DNA of 36,927 nucleotides from Streptomyces caelestis (GTDB lineage: Bacteria; Actinomycetota; Actinomycetes; Streptomycetales; Streptomycetaceae), in NCBI RefSeq assembly GCF_001279005.1, contig NZ_LGCN01000237.1, positions 1-36,927 on the forward strand, written 5' to 3'. A program made the translations under genes and the position numbers. Numbering within the stretch: the first letter of the stretch is position 1; each line of letters begins with the position of its first letter. This document shows positions 16,086 to 25,289 of the stretch, piece by piece. The notes beneath the pieces were generated by a model that did not search any database, was not told where the DNA came from, and saw nothing but the letters and a program-made list of their open reading frames with translations.

Positions 16086-16747
16086 TCCGGGTCCTGCTGG
16101 CCGACGACGAGGCGATGGTGCGTGCCGGGGTGCGCGCCATCCTGGGGAGCAGCGGCGAGACGGAGGTGGTCGCCGAGGCGGGCGACGGGCGCGAGGCCGT
16201 CGAGCTGGCCCGGGCGCACCGCCCCGACGTGGCGCTGCTCGACATCCGCATGCCCCGCCTGGACGGGCTCGCGGCGGCCGAGGAGATCGTCCGCACCGTC
16301 CCCGGCACGGCCGTCGCCATGCTGACCACGTTCTCCGAACGCGCCTACGTCGCCCGCGCCCTCGGCGGCGGCGTCACCGGCTTCCTGCTGAAGTCCGGCG
16401 ACCCGTACGAACTCATCGCGGGCACAAGGGCGGTGGCGGGCGGCGCCGCCTTCCTGTCGCCCAAGGTGGCCCGGTACGTCATCGAGGGCCTCGGCGGGGC
16501 CGACGGCGGCGGCCGGCTCGCCCGGGAGGCCGAGGCGCGGGCGCGCGTGGCGCTGCTGAGCCCGCGCGAACGCGAGGTCCTCGGCCTGGTCGGGGCCGGA
16601 CTGTCCAACCCGGAGATCGCCGCCCGGCTGCACCTCGTCGAGGGCACGGTGAAGGCGTACGTCAGCGCGGTCCTCGACCGGCTCGGCGTGCGCAATCGCG
16701 TACAGGCGGCGATCGTCGCCCACGAGGCGGGCCTGGTGGCGGACTGA
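16082..16747 (+). CDS. NarL/LuxR-family response regulator
   Basis: A 221-residue response regulator. The receiver domain has D8-D9, phosphoacceptor D54 (ALLDIRMPRLDG), T82/T83 and K104 (FLLKSGDP). The C-terminal LuxR helix-turn-helix (about 155-215) includes LSPREREVLGLVGAGLSNPEIAARLHLVEGTVKAYVSAVLDRLGV. It should bind DNA when phosphorylated by the kinase encoded just upstream. The start is GTG 16082, overlapping the kinase stop (GTGA) with GGGAGGAG 10 nt upstream, so translation is coupled. The gene ends 6 bp from the convergent PAP2 gene. Target genes are not evident from the sequence. Confidence 0.95.
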   Translation: MIRVLLADDEAMVRAGVRAILGSSGETEVVAEAGDGREAVELARAHRPDVALLDIRMPRLDGLAAAEEIVRTVPGTAVAMLTTFSERAYVARALGGGVTGFLLKSGDPYELIAGTRAVAGGAAFLSPKVARYVIEGLGGADGGGRLAREAEARARVALLSPREREVLGLVGAGLSNPEIAARLHLVEGTVKAYVSAVLDRLGVRNRVQAAIVAHEAGLVAD

Positions 16748-16753
16748 GCCCGC

Positions 16754-17407
16754 TCAACGGCGCCGGTGCGCGGCGTACGGCTCCGCCGCGCGGGCGACCG
16801 TCTCCGGTCCCGGCCCGGTGAACCACCGCGCGGTGGACGCCGACGACGCGCGCATCGTCTCCGTGAGCCGGACCGCCGGGCGCGTGCCCAGGCGTACGGC
16901 GGTGAGGGCGACGACCGCGCCGAGCAGCAGGCCCGCCGCCACGTCGTGCGGGTAGTGCACGCCGACGAACACCCGGGAGAACGCCAGGAGCAGGGCCAGC
17001 GGGGCCGTCAGCAGGACGAGCGCGTGCCGGACCAGGACCAGGGCGAGGGCCGAGGCGCCCGCGATCGTGGCGTGGTTGCTCGGGAACGACCAGTCGCCGT
17101 GCGGCGGGCACTCCGCCAGGGACGGGGCGGCGCCGGTGACCGCCCGGCACGGACGCTCCTGCGTCACAACGGACTTGAGCACCTCGCTGCACACGTACGC
17201 CACAGCCGTGGCCAGAGGTGCAAGGGCCGCGATCGCGAACGCCCGGGTGTCCGCGTGTCGTGCGCGCCACCAGCCGGCCACGAACAGCGCGACGAACACC
17301 AGCAGTCCGGCCTCCGTCCCGATCTCGGCCGTGTGCCGCACCCATGCGGGGGTGTCGTGCGCGTAGTCGGTGATGTCGCGGTAGAGCCCGCTGTCCACGA
17401 AGTCCAT
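16754..17407 (-). CDS. PAP2-family membrane phosphatase
   Basis: A 217-residue integral membrane protein with about five or six helices and the full PAP2 signature. Motif 1 is K78-x6-R85-P86 (KSVVTQERP), motif 2 is PSNH at 109-112, and motif 3 is SR-x5-H-x3-D at 144-155 (SRVFVGVHYPHD). Such enzymes dephosphorylate lipid phosphates, for example undecaprenyl pyrophosphate or phosphatidic acid. ATG 17407 has TACCGT 8 nt upstream and no Shine-Dalgarno, suggesting a leaderless mRNA. The in-frame GTG at 17443 is an alternative start. Substrate cannot be decided. It is convergent with the response-regulator gene. Confidence 0.88.
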   Translation of the reverse strand: MDFVDSGLYRDITDYAHDTPAWVRHTAEIGTEAGLLVFVALFVAGWWRARHADTRAFAIAALAPLATAVAYVCSEVLKSVVTQERPCRAVTGAAPSLAECPPHGDWSFPSNHATIAGASALALVLVRHALVLLTAPLALLLAFSRVFVGVHYPHDVAAGLLLGAVVALTAVRLGTRPAVRLTETMRASSASTARWFTGPGPETVARAAEPYAAHRRR

Positions 17408-17568
17408 GGTCACGGACGGTAGGCGAGGCGCCGATACGGTCACACCCCGCGATCGTCCCGTGTCGGCCCTGACGAAAGACAGGGGTGGCAGGGCCCTTAC
17501 CGGGATGATGATCCGGAAAAGTTGTGCGTGGAGCGGCGGGTGGGACAAGCGAACGCGCCGATCTCTCG

Positions 17569-17574
17569 TACAGT
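17569..17574 (+). promoter_or_regulatory. -10 element of a likely leaderless promoter
   Basis: TACAGT ends 7 nt before the GTG start at 17582. No ribosome-binding site is present in the gap. Confidence 0.4.
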
Positions 17575-17581
17575 TTGCGCC

Positions 17582-18451
17582 GTGGGATCTCTGCGCAATC
17601 CGGTCGGGCCGCTTCCCTCCACCATCTACTGGCGTCGGAGGGCCGTACTGCTGTCCGTGCTGGCCTTGTTGGCGTTGTTGATCACCTGGGTGGTGGTCTC
17701 CGGCGGCGGGGGCGGTGGTGGCCGTGACAACGGGGCCAACGGCAAGAATCCCGCACCCTCCATCACTCCGGGGCCGTCGAGTTCGGGGCCGGCGATCAGT
17801 CAGGCGCCGGGCGGGCGGGACGAGTCGGGGAGCGGCGGGTCCGGCGGTTCGGACGGTTCAGGCGGTTCCGGCGGTTCCGGCGGGTCCGGGTCCGGCGGCT
17901 CGTCGTCCGGGGCCGGGGACGGGGCCGACGGCGACCCCGCGGGCTCCGGTGGCGGCGTCGGCGGCAGTGCGGGCGGGGATTCCGGGGGCGGTGCGTCGGC
18001 GGGGGTCGGCGCGGGTGACGCGCTGCCGTCCGGGTCGGGTTCCTCGCTCCCCAACTGCACGCCGAACGCCGTGAAGTTGACTCTGCGCAGCTCCCGCAAC
18101 GCCTACGAGCCGGGGCAGACACCCACGTTCCTGCTCACCGTGCGGAACACCTCCGGGGGCGACTGCAAGGTCGATCTCGGGCCGGAGAACGCGGTGTTGA
18201 CGATCACTCCGGCGAGCGGCGACGACGCGTACTGGGCGTCGGACGACTGTCCGAAGGGGGCGCGGAGCCTGGTGTTCCGGGTGCCGGCGGAGGACAGCAT
18301 CACGTACACCGTGGAGTGGGACCGCAAGGCGAGCGCGCCGGAGTGCGCGACGCCGAAGGCCGGTGCGGCCGGTGCGGGCACCTACCTGGTGGAGGCGAAG
18401 GCGCCGGGCTTCGAGAAGGCGCGGACGTCGTTCGTGCTGAAGGCGGACTGA
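17582..18451 (+). CDS. membrane-anchored protein with Gly/Ser-rich linker and C-terminal beta domain, function unknown
   Basis: A 289-residue protein. One TM helix is at residues 21-40, preceded by WRRR, so the rest should be outside the membrane. Residues 41-155 are a low-complexity linker dominated by Gly and Ser with a few acidic residues (GGSGGSGGS-type repeats). Residues 156-289 form an ordered domain (NAVKLTLRSSRNAYEPGQTP..VRNTSGGDCKVDLG..) that reads like an Ig-like beta-sandwich with four Cys, possibly disulfide-bonded. It may be a surface display or wall-interacting protein; no enzyme motif is visible. GTG 17582 was chosen from the leaderless -10 position. A longer open frame from 17522 lacks any start signal. 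Confidence 0.75.
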   Translation: MGSLRNPVGPLPSTIYWRRRAVLLSVLALLALLITWVVVSGGGGGGGRDNGANGKNPAPSITPGPSSSGPAISQAPGGRDESGSGGSGGSDGSGGSGGSGGSGSGGSSSGAGDGADGDPAGSGGGVGGSAGGDSGGGASAGVGAGDALPSGSGSSLPNCTPNAVKLTLRSSRNAYEPGQTPTFLLTVRNTSGGDCKVDLGPENAVLTITPASGDDAYWASDDCPKGARSLVFRVPAEDSITYTVEWDRKASAPECATPKAGAAGAGTYLVEAKAPGFEKARTSFVLKAD

Positions 18452-18471
18452 CCCGGCTGCGGGCAGCCGTG

Positions 18472-18493
18472 CCTCCCCCGCTCATGGGGGAGG
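18472..18493. terminator. stem-loop between convergent genes
   Basis: CCTCCCCC (18472-18479) and GGGGGAGG (18486-18493) form an 8-bp perfect stem with a 6-nt loop, 20 bp after the stop of the linker protein gene. No T-tract follows. It probably ends transcription from both sides. Confidence 0.55.
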
Positions 18494-18594
18494 AGCCGAG
18501 CGGGGGACGGCAGGCGCTGGGGGTGCCCTCTCTGAGGGAGGCGCCCCGCGAACGCGGGTGAGTGAAGCCCGCCCCCGCGGCGGCCGCCGGCTTC

Positions 18595-19719
18595 CTAGAC
18601 GTACCGCTCGAGGATCGAGCTCTCCGCCAGCCGCGAGAGCCCCTCGCGCACGCTCCGCGCCCGCGCCTCGCCGACCCCCTCCACCGTCTGCAGATCGTCC
18701 ACGCTCGCGGCGAGCAGCTTCTGCAGCCCGCCGAAGTGTTCCACCAGGCGGTCGATGACCGTCCTGGGGAGCCGCGGCACCTTCGCCAGCAGCCGGAAAC
18801 CGCGCGGCGACACCGCCGAGTCCAGGGTCTCCGGGGAGCCCGTGTAGCCCAGCGCGCGGGCCACTGTCGACAGTTCCAGCAGTTCCGCCTGGGGAAGCGC
18901 GTCCAGTTCGTGCAGGGCCTCGTCGACCGTGCGGGAGCGCTTGGCGGTGGGCTCGGGCACGTAGTCCCGCACGATCAGCTCGCGCTCCGGCTCCACACCC
19001 GCGATCAACTCGTCCAGCTGGAGGGCGAGGAGACGCCCGTCGGTGCCCAGTTCGACCACGTATTCGGCGATTTCGGTGGCGATGCGGCGCACCATCTCCA
19101 GCCGCTGCGCGACCGCCGAGACGTCCCGGACGGTCACCAGGTCCTCGATCTCCAGCGCCGACAGCGTGCCGGCGACCTCGTCGAGACGGAGCTTGTAGCG
19201 CTCCAGGGTGGCCAGCGCCTGGTTGGCGCGGGACAGGATCGCCGCCGAGTCCTCCAGGACCCGGCGGTGGCCGTCGACGTACAGCGCGATCAGGCGCATC
19301 GACTGGGAGACGGAGACGACCGGGAAGCCGACCTGCTTGGAGACGCGGTCGGCGGTGCGGTGCCGGGTGCCGGTCTCCTCGGTCGGGATGGTCGGGTCCG
19401 GCACCAGCTGGACGCCCGCCCGCAGGATCTTGGACAGGTCGGACGAGAGCACGATGCCGCCGTCCAGCTTGCACAGCTCGCGCAGCCGGGTCGCGGTGAA
19501 CTCGACGTCCAGCACGAAGCCGCCGCTGCACAGCGTCTCGACGGTCTTGTCGGAACCGAGCACGATGAGACCGCCGGTGTTGCCGCGGAGCACGCGCTCC
19601 AGGCCGTCACGCAGGTGGGTGCCGGGCGCCACGGCGCTCAGCGAGGCGCGCATCAGGCCATCGGAACCGGTACTCCCACCGGACTTTCCGGGAGCTGCCG
19701 CCCGGTCGTTGGCTGCCAC
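18595..19719 (-). CDS. disA: DNA integrity scanning protein / diadenylate cyclase DisA
   Basis: A 374-residue enzyme that makes cyclic di-AMP from two ATP and scans DNA for branched structures. The N-terminal DAC domain (about 25-165) has LDGGIVL with D86, and [10 protein letters not shown] with R119-H120-R121 for ATP binding. The usual 'DGA' triplet reads DGG here. A helical middle domain follows, and a C-terminal helix-hairpin-helix region (about 310-370, [19 protein letters not shown]) binds DNA. GTG 19719 has GGAGGAG 5 nt upstream. It follows radA on the same strand with an 80-nt gap, a pairing seen in many Gram-positives. In Streptomyces c-di-AMP affects osmotic balance and development. 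Confidence 0.96.
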   Translation of the reverse strand: MAANDRAAAPGKSGGSTGSDGLMRASLSAVAPGTHLRDGLERVLRGNTGGLIVLGSDKTVETLCSGGFVLDVEFTATRLRELCKLDGGIVLSSDLSKILRAGVQLVPDPTIPTEETGTRHRTADRVSKQVGFPVVSVSQSMRLIALYVDGHRRVLEDSAAILSRANQALATLERYKLRLDEVAGTLSALEIEDLVTVRDVSAVAQRLEMVRRIATEIAEYVVELGTDGRLLALQLDELIAGVEPERELIVRDYVPEPTAKRSRTVDEALHELDALPQAELLELSTVARALGYTGSPETLDSAVSPRGFRLLAKVPRLPRTVIDRLVEHFGGLQKLLAASVDDLQTVEGVGEARARSVREGLSRLAESSILERYV

Positions 19720-19799
19720 TGCACTCCTCCGGTCGCAGGTTCTGGGCGCCCCCGTTTCTCGCACTCGGTTCGTACGGACGGGCGAGACCTGGGCAAAGT

Positions 19800-21209
19800 C
19801 TACCGGCGGTCCTCCTCGTCCCGTGGGGCCTCTCGGCGACGGGAGCGCGGAAGGACCCGCAGGGCGTCCCCCATGTCCGCCACTTCCAGTACCTTCATGC
19901 CCGCCGGGACCTTGCCCGGATCGCTCGGCACCAGGGCGTGCGTGAAGCCCAGGCGGTGCGCCTCGGCGAGCCTGCGCTGGACGCCCGTGACCCGTCTCAC
20001 CTCACCGGCCAGTCCGACCTCGCCGATCGCGACCAGGTTCTTCGGCAGCGGGGTGTCGATCGCCGCCGACGCCAGCGCGAGCGCCACGGCCAGGTCGGCG
20101 GCCGGCTCCGAGAGCTTCACCCCGCCGACCGTCGCGGAGTAGATGTCCCGTTTGCCCAAAGCGCTGATGCGACCCCGCTGTTCCAGCACCGCCAGCATCA
20201 TCGACACGCGTGAGGTCTCCAGACCGGACGTGGTGCGCCGGGGCGAGGGGATCTGCGAGTCGACCGTGAGCGCCTGCACTTCGGCGACCAGGGGGCGGCG
20301 GCCCTCCAGGGTGACGGTCAGACAGGTGCCCGGGACCGGCTCGGCACGACGGGTCAGGAAGAGTCCGCTGGGGTCCGCGAGGCCCGTGATGCCCTCGTCG
20401 TGCAGCTCGAAGCAGCCCACCTCGTCCGTCGTGCCGTAGCGGTTCTTGACGCCGCGGACCAGACGCAGGCGCGCGTGCCGGTCGCCCTCGAAGTGCAGGA
20501 CGACGTCCACCAGGTGCTCCAGCAGGCGCGGCCCGGCGATCGCTCCGTCCTTGGTGACGTGGCCCACGAGGAGCGTGGACATCCCGCGCTCCTTGGAGGC
20601 GCGGATCAGCGCGCCGGCCACCTCGCGGACCTGGGCCATGCCGCCCGGGGCCCCGTCGATCTCGGGGGACGCCACCGTCTGCACCGAGTCCATGATCAGC
20701 AGGGACGGCTTCACCGCGTCCAGGTGGCCGAGCACGGCGGACAGGTCCGTCTCGGCGGCGAGGTACAGGTGGTCGTCGATGGCGTGGATGCGGTCGGCGC
20801 GCAGCCGGACCTGGCTCGCCGACTCCTCCCCGGTGACGTACAGCGTGCGGTGCTCCTCGCTCGCCGACTTGGCCGCCACGTCCAGCAGCAGCGTGGACTT
20901 GCCCACGCCCGGCTCGCCCGCGACCAGCACCACCGCGCCGGGCACCAGTCCGCCGCCGAGTACCCGGTCCAGCTCGGGCACGCCGGTGGAGCGGGCGGTG
21001 GCCTGACGGCCGTCGACCTGGCCGATGGGCAGGGCGGAGGTGGTGACCCGCCCGGGCGCCGTCGTGCGGACCGCGGGCGCGCCGTACTCCTCGATCGTCC
21101 CCCAGGCCTGGCACTCGGGGCAGCGGCCGAGCCACTTGGCCGTCTGCCAGCCGCACTCGGTGCAGCGGTAGGACGGGCGGTCCTTGGAGGTCTTGGTACG
21201 GGCAGCCAT
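19800..21209 (-). CDS. radA: DNA repair protein RadA
   Basis: A 469-residue recombination ATPase that drives branch migration during repair. The N-terminal zinc finger uses C16, C19, C30 and C33 (CTECG...CPEC). The RecA-like domain has Walker [10 protein letters not shown] (98-106) and the RadA-specific KNRYG motif at 255-259. The C-terminal Lon-protease-like domain (about 290-469) lacks protease activity in the family. ATG 21209 has no Shine-Dalgarno, but TACCTT on the minus strand (21216-21221) ends 6 nt upstream, so the mRNA may be leaderless. It lies upstream of disA, probably as one operon or with partial read-through. Confidence 0.96.
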   Translation of the reverse strand: MAARTKTSKDRPSYRCTECGWQTAKWLGRCPECQAWGTIEEYGAPAVRTTAPGRVTTSALPIGQVDGRQATARSTGVPELDRVLGGGLVPGAVVLVAGEPGVGKSTLLLDVAAKSASEEHRTLYVTGEESASQVRLRADRIHAIDDHLYLAAETDLSAVLGHLDAVKPSLLIMDSVQTVASPEIDGAPGGMAQVREVAGALIRASKERGMSTLLVGHVTKDGAIAGPRLLEHLVDVVLHFEGDRHARLRLVRGVKNRYGTTDEVGCFELHDEGITGLADPSGLFLTRRAEPVPGTCLTVTLEGRRPLVAEVQALTVDSQIPSPRRTTSGLETSRVSMMLAVLEQRGRISALGKRDIYSATVGGVKLSEPAADLAVALALASAAIDTPLPKNLVAIGEVGLAGEVRRVTGVQRRLAEAHRLGFTHALVPSDPGKVPAGMKVLEVADMGDALRVLPRSRRREAPRDEEDRR

Positions 21210-21215
21210 GCGGAA

Positions 21216-21221
21216 AAGGTA
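21216..21221 (-). promoter_or_regulatory. -10 element of a likely leaderless radA promoter
   Basis: TACCTT on the minus strand ends 6 nt before the radA ATG. No ribosome-binding site lies between. Confidence 0.4.
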
Positions 21222-21238
21222 ACGGCACGCACTGACAA

Positions 21239-21289
21239 CGGTGCCGCCGCGCCCTCGCCCGGCGCACGGGGACGGGGGCGGCGGCACCG
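21239..21289. repeat. large inverted repeat in the radA / sigma-BACON divergent region
   Basis: A 12-bp perfect stem (CGGTGCCGCCGC at 21239-21250 with GCGGCGGCACCG at 21278-21289) encloses a loop of 27 nt that can itself pair partly (GCCC and GGGG runs). It lies upstream of both divergent genes, so it is not a simple terminator. Its role is unknown. Confidence 0.5.
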
Positions 21290-21415
21290 CAGGAGAGGGC
21301 GGCTCGCGGACCGGCGAAAGGTTCCTGTCCCCGATAGAGGGATCGTTTCACCCGTACGGATTAAAAGTGCGCAGGGCTCCGGGAGGCGCCGCCCCGCGCC
21401 GCCTACGGTCGCCGG

Positions 21416-23191
21416 ATGACGAGCAGTGGCCCGGAGACCCCGACCCGCACGACCGGAACACACCGGACGCACCGGGAGGCGCGCGACCGCGGGGCCGCGC
21501 GCACGCTGGCCCAGCGGCCGGCCACCCGCTACGCGTCGCACGTGGACGGCCTGTTCACCTACTGCCTGTCCGTCCTGTGCGACCACGACGCGGCGACCGC
21601 CGCCCTGGCCGACGTCCTCGTGCTCGCGGAACGCCGCAGTCGGCACGCCCCCGACGAGCTCGGGAGCCGCAGGGCCTGGCTGTACGCCCTGGCCCGCTGG
21701 GCGTGCCTGCGCGAGCTGGCCGAGGCCGGGCGCACACGCCGGACCGCCCACGCCGCGGGCCGCGCCGACCGGCGGCGGACGGCCGGGACCGCCCCGGCCG
21801 TCTCCGAGGAGGTCCAGGAGCAGCGCCGCCGCGAACTGGCCGCGCTGGCCTGGCCGGAGGCCGCCGGCACCACGCCCGAGCAGCGCGAGGCGCTCGAACT
21901 CGCCGTGCGCCACCACCTCGCCGCCCACGAGGTCGCCGCCGTGCTCGGCATGCGGCCGGCCGCCGCGCGCGAGCTGCTCGCCGCCGCGGCCTGCGAGGTG
22001 GAACGCACCCGCGCGGCGCTCGCCGTCGTCGAGACCGGCGCCTGTCCGGGCGTGGCGCACCTCACCGGCGACCGGCGGCTCGTGCTCAGCGCGGTCCTGC
22101 GCCGGGAGCTCGTCCGGCACGTCGACGACTGCCCGCGCTGCCGCCGCACCGCCGAGCGTGCCGTTCCCGGCCGCTGGCCCGGCACCAGCGTCACACCGGA
22201 CGCGCTGCCCGTCCTCCCGGCGCCCGGCGCGGCCCTGCACGCCGCCATGGCGCACCCCTCACGCGCGCGCGGCGCCGCGCCCCGCTTCGACCGGCACGGC
22301 TTCCCGATGGACCTCAAGGACCGCGTCGCCCGGCGGGACCGGCTGCGCGCGCGTGCCGTCACGACGACGGTCGTCGCCACCGTCGTCGCCGCGCCGGCGC
22401 TCGCCCTGTGGGCCGCCTACCGGAGCACTCCCGTGGGCGAGGACCGGGACGGCCGCCCGGCCTCCGCGCGGGAGGACGGCGGCCCCCTCGACCTCGACGG
22501 CGAGGGAGCGGGCGGCTACGAGAACACCGGCAACACGAGCACCCGGCCCGGAACCGGGTTCGGCGGGAACGGCGAGCCGGACGTGTCCGTGGAGGTCGTG
22601 AGCGTCGCCGGAGCCGGGCGCAAGGGCGCCGCCGCGCTGGACGTCACGGCCGACCACAGCGGCGACACCACGCTGATCACCCTGACCGCGAAGGGTTCCG
22701 AACCGGTCCGCTGGTCCGTGTCGACGGGAGCGTCCTGGCTCTATCCGAGCCGCTCGTCGGGAACGCTGGCCCCCGGCGAGTCGGTGACGGTCAAGGTCCA
22801 CGTCGACCAGCTGCGCGAGCCGTCCGGCCCCTGGAGCGCGACCGTGACGGTCTCGCCCGCCGGTTCCGTCGTGACCATCGACGGCCACGGTCCCGCACCC
22901 TCCGCCCCGGGCGGCGGCTCGCCCCCCGGCCACCCCGGCGGTCCGGGCGCCACGCACCCCGGCTCGCCGAGCGGCCCGCCCCCGCCGTCGCCCGGCCCGG
23001 AGCCGACGCCCACGACGCCGGCGCCCCCGGAACCCACGCCGAGCGACCCGCCGTCCTCACCCGACCCGGACCCCCGGTCGGGCGGTCCGTCCCCCACCGG
23101 GCCCACCCCCTCCGAGCCGGTGCCGGCCGGCCCGCGGGACGCGTCGCCGGCCGCCGGGGGCGACGGCCCGGGCCCGGGCACGTCCGCTTAG
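21416..23191 (+). CDS. sigma-like / zinc-finger / TM / BACON-domain fusion protein
   Basis: A 591-residue composite protein. Residues 38-105 resemble ECF sigma region 2 (YASHVDGLFTYCLSVLCDHDAATAALADVL...RAWLYALARWACLREL). Residues 150-200 resemble region 4 (PEQREALELAVRHHLAAHEVAAVLGM). Both are degenerate. A zinc-finger anti-sigma signature H235-x3-C239-x2-C242 (HVDDCPRC) follows. One TM helix is at about 313-336. Outside lies a BACON-like beta-sandwich (about 388-490, with VRWSVSTGASWLYPSRSSGTLAPGESVTV) and a Pro-rich tail (492-591) that could reach into the wall. ATG 21416 has TACGGT 6 nt upstream and no Shine-Dalgarno. ECF factors with regulatory C-terminal extensions are known in actinobacteria. 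Whether this copy still binds polymerase is unclear. Confidence 0.78.
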   Translation: MTSSGPETPTRTTGTHRTHREARDRGAARTLAQRPATRYASHVDGLFTYCLSVLCDHDAATAALADVLVLAERRSRHAPDELGSRRAWLYALARWACLRELAEAGRTRRTAHAAGRADRRRTAGTAPAVSEEVQEQRRRELAALAWPEAAGTTPEQREALELAVRHHLAAHEVAAVLGMRPAAARELLAAAACEVERTRAALAVVETGACPGVAHLTGDRRLVLSAVLRRELVRHVDDCPRCRRTAERAVPGRWPGTSVTPDALPVLPAPGAALHAAMAHPSRARGAAPRFDRHGFPMDLKDRVARRDRLRARAVTTTVVATVVAAPALALWAAYRSTPVGEDRDGRPASAREDGGPLDLDGEGAGGYENTGNTSTRPGTGFGGNGEPDVSVEVVSVAGAGRKGAAALDVTADHSGDTTLITLTAKGSEPVRWSVSTGASWLYPSRSSGTLAPGESVTVKVHVDQLREPSGPWSATVTVSPAGSVVTIDGHGPAPSAPGGGSPPGHPGGPGATHPGSPSGPPPPSPGPEPTPTTPAPPEPTPSDPPSSPDPDPRSGGPSPTGPTPSEPVPAGPRDASPAAGGDGPGPGTSA

Positions 23192-23202
23192 GCGTCGCCG
23201 TT

Positions 23203-23233
23203 CGGGAGGCCGTGGACGGTGACAGGCCTCCCG
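23203..23233 (+). terminator. stem-loop after the BACON fusion gene
   Basis: CGGGAGGCC (23203-23211) and GGCCTCCCG (23225-23233) form a 9-bp perfect stem with a 13-nt loop, starting 11 nt after the stop codon. No T-tract follows. Confidence 0.5.
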
Positions 23234-23379
23234 GCCTGCCGGGCGCCGGGCCCCGTACCGGACGTACTCGGCCCGGTGCGGCGGTGGCGGCACCTCCCGC
23301 TCGAGCGGAGCCGGGAGCGAAGCCGAGAGCGGAGGAGCGTGCACGGCGTCGCCCGGCGGACAGGACCTCCGCCGCACCC

Positions 23380-24261
23380 CTAGGGGCGTCGGACGGGGTC
23401 CGCCGGATGCGGGGCCAGCAGGGGCAGCTGCGAGGCCAGCCGTTCCTCGCACAGCTCGACCAGACGGTCGTAGCCCGCCTTGCCCATCAGCTCGGTCAGC
23501 TCCGCGCGGTAGGAGACGTACACCGGGTCCCCGGCACCGTGCGCCGAGGTGGCCGAGGTGCACCACCAGTGCAGGTCGTGGCCGCCCGGACCCCAGCCCC
23601 GGCGGTCGTACTCACCGATCGACACCTGCAGCACGCGCGTGTCGTCGGGCCGGTCGATCCAGTCGTAGGTCCGCCGGACGGGCAGCTGCCAGCACACGTC
23701 CGGCTTGGTCTCCAGCGGCTCCCGGCCCTCCTTGAGGGCCAGGATGTGCAGCGAGCAGCCCATGCCGCCCGCGAAGCCCGGCCGGTTCTGGAAGATGCAC
23801 GAGCCCTGGAACGGGCGGGTCTGGCGGTCGCCGTCCTCGTCCTGTGAGACCCAGCCGTTCCGCGTGCCCTCCGCGTGGTGCTGCCAGATGTCCGGTGTGA
23901 GCCTCGCCACATGCCCGGCGACCCGCTTCTCGTCGTCCTCGTCCGAGAAGTGGGCGCCCAGGGTGCAGCAGCCGTCGTCCGCGCGGCCCGCCTGGATGCC
24001 CTGGCAGCCGCTGCCGAAGATGCAGTTCCAGCGAGAGGTCAGCCAGGTCAGGTCGCAGCGGAAGACCTGCTCGTCGTCGGCCGGATCAGGGAATTCCACC
24101 CATGCGCGGGCGAAATCGAGCCCCTTCTCGTCGTCCGCCGGAGCCGTCCCCGGCGTCCGCGGTGCTGTCGCCCGCGAAGAACCCTCGGCCGGTCCGGCCT
24201 TCTTGTCCTTCCCGGCCTTCTTGTCCGTCTTCTCGGCCTTCGCCTTTTTCGTCTTTGGCAC
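23380..24261 (-). CDS. Cys-rich conserved hypothetical protein
   Basis: A 293-residue protein. The first 25 residues are Lys-rich ([16 protein letters not shown]), and an Ala/Pro linker follows to about residue 45. The remaining part has about ten Cys. One cluster is C69, C80, C86, C98, C99 ([14 protein letters not shown]). C155, C169 and C190 follow, with two more near the end. The spacing suggests a metal or iron-sulfur centre, broadly like cysteine-cluster (YkgJ/DUF3109-type) proteins, but I cannot fix the family. No signal peptide is present. GTG 24261 has TACCCT (minus 24268-24273) 6 nt upstream, so the mRNA is likely leaderless. It is divergent from the Ppx gene across 95 bp. Confidence 0.7.
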   Translation of the reverse strand: MPKTKKAKAEKTDKKAGKDKKAGPAEGSSRATAPRTPGTAPADDEKGLDFARAWVEFPDPADDEQVFRCDLTWLTSRWNCIFGSGCQGIQAGRADDGCCTLGAHFSDEDDEKRVAGHVARLTPDIWQHHAEGTRNGWVSQDEDGDRQTRPFQGSCIFQNRPGFAGGMGCSLHILALKEGREPLETKPDVCWQLPVRRTYDWIDRPDDTRVLQVSIGEYDRRGWGPGGHDLHWWCTSATSAHGAGDPVYVSYRAELTELMGKAGYDRLVELCEERLASQLPLLAPHPADPVRRP

Positions 24262-24267
24262 CCGTCC

Positions 24268-24273
24268 AGGGTA
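24268..24273 (-). promoter_or_regulatory. -10 element of a likely leaderless promoter
   Basis: TACCCT on the minus strand ends 6 nt before the GTG start of the Cys-rich protein gene. Confidence 0.4.
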
Positions 24274-24343
24274 AGTCGCCCATGTCCCCCGACGGGAGCG
24301 GCCCGGCCGCCGCGGACCGGGTATCACGCCGCGCGGCGGGCAG

Positions 24344-24349
24344 TAGCGT
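24344..24349 (+). promoter_or_regulatory. -10 element of a likely leaderless promoter
   Basis: TAGCGT ends 7 nt before the ATG of the Ppx/GppA gene at 24357. The gap has no ribosome-binding site. Confidence 0.4.
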
Positions 24350-24356
24350 TCCGTCC

Positions 24357-25289
24357 ATGAGACTCGGTGTCCTCGACGTGGGTTCGAACACGGTGCACCT
24401 GCTGGTGGTGGACGCGCACCCCGGCGCGCGTCCGCTGCCCGCCCACTCGCACAAGGCGGAACTGCGCCTCGCCCAGCTCCTCGACGACGACGGGGCCATC
24501 CACCCCGAGGGTGTCGACAGACTGGTCGCGGTCGTCCACGAGGCGCTCCAGGCCGCCGAGGACAAGGGCGTCGAGGAACTGCTGCCGTTCGCGACCTCCG
24601 CGGTGCGCGACGCCGGCAACGCCGACGACGTGCTCACACGCGTGCGCGAGGAGACCGGGGTCGAGCTGCAGGTGCTCAGCGGCGGCGAGGAGGCCCGGCT
24701 CACCTTCCTCGCCGCCCGCCGCTGGTTCGGCTGGTCGGCGGGGAAACTGCTCGTCATCGACATCGGCGGCGGCTCCCTGGAGATCGCCTACGGCATGGAC
24801 GAGGAGCCCGACGCCACGGCGTCCCTGCCGCTCGGCGCCGGCCGCCTCACCGCCGCCCGGCTGCCCGGCGACCCGCCCGGGCCGGACGACGTGCGCGCGC
24901 TGCGCCGCCACGTCCGCACCGAGATAGCCCGCACGGTCGGGGAGTTCAGCCGCTTCGGCGCACCCGACCACGTGGTGGCCACCTCCAAGACCTTCAGACA
25001 GCTCGCCCGCATCGCCGGCGCCCCCGGCTCCGCCGAGGGCCTGTACGTCCAGCGCGAGCTGAAGCGGGAGTCCCTGGAGGGCTGGGTGCCGAGGCTCGCC
25101 GCCATGACCGCCGCCGAGCGCGCCGAACTGCCCGGCGTCTCCGAGGCCCGCGCGGGCCAGCTGGTCGCCGGGGCGCTGGTCGCGGAGGGCGCCATGGACC
25201 TGTTCGGCGTGGAACGCCTGGAGGTCTGCCCCTGGGCCCTGCGGGAGGGCGTGATCCTCCGCAGACTGGATCACATGGGCCAGGGATAG
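24357..25289 (+). CDS. Ppx/GppA-family exopolyphosphatase or guanosine pentaphosphatase
   Basis: A 310-residue member of the sugar-kinase/actin fold Ppx/GppA family. The N-terminal phosphate-1 motif is [15 protein letters not shown] (residues 4-18), and the second phosphate motif is [33 protein letters not shown] is the third family signature. The length is that of the short actinobacterial type, without the C-terminal HD-like domain of E. coli Ppx. It should hydrolyse inorganic polyphosphate or pppGpp in the cytoplasm, and sequence alone does not decide which. The downstream isomerase-like gene starts 81 bp later with its own -10. Confidence 0.88.
   Translation: MRLGVLDVGSNTVHLLVVDAHPGARPLPAHSHKAELRLAQLLDDDGAIHPEGVDRLVAVVHEALQAAEDKGVEELLPFATSAVRDAGNADDVLTRVREETGVELQVLSGGEEARLTFLAARRWFGWSAGKLLVIDIGGGSLEIAYGMDEEPDATASLPLGAGRLTAARLPGDPPGPDDVRALRRHVRTEIARTVGEFSRFGAPDHVVATSKTFRQLARIAGAPGSAEGLYVQRELKRESLEGWVPRLAAMTAAERAELPGVSEARAGQLVAGALVAEGAMDLFGVERLEVCPWALREGVILRRLDHMGQG

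Noticed and set aside
24376..24400. tRNA-like TTCGA sequence within the ppx gene
   Set aside because: It lies inside a conserved coding motif (VGSNTVHLL) and has no cloverleaf around it. No tRNA was seen in the window.
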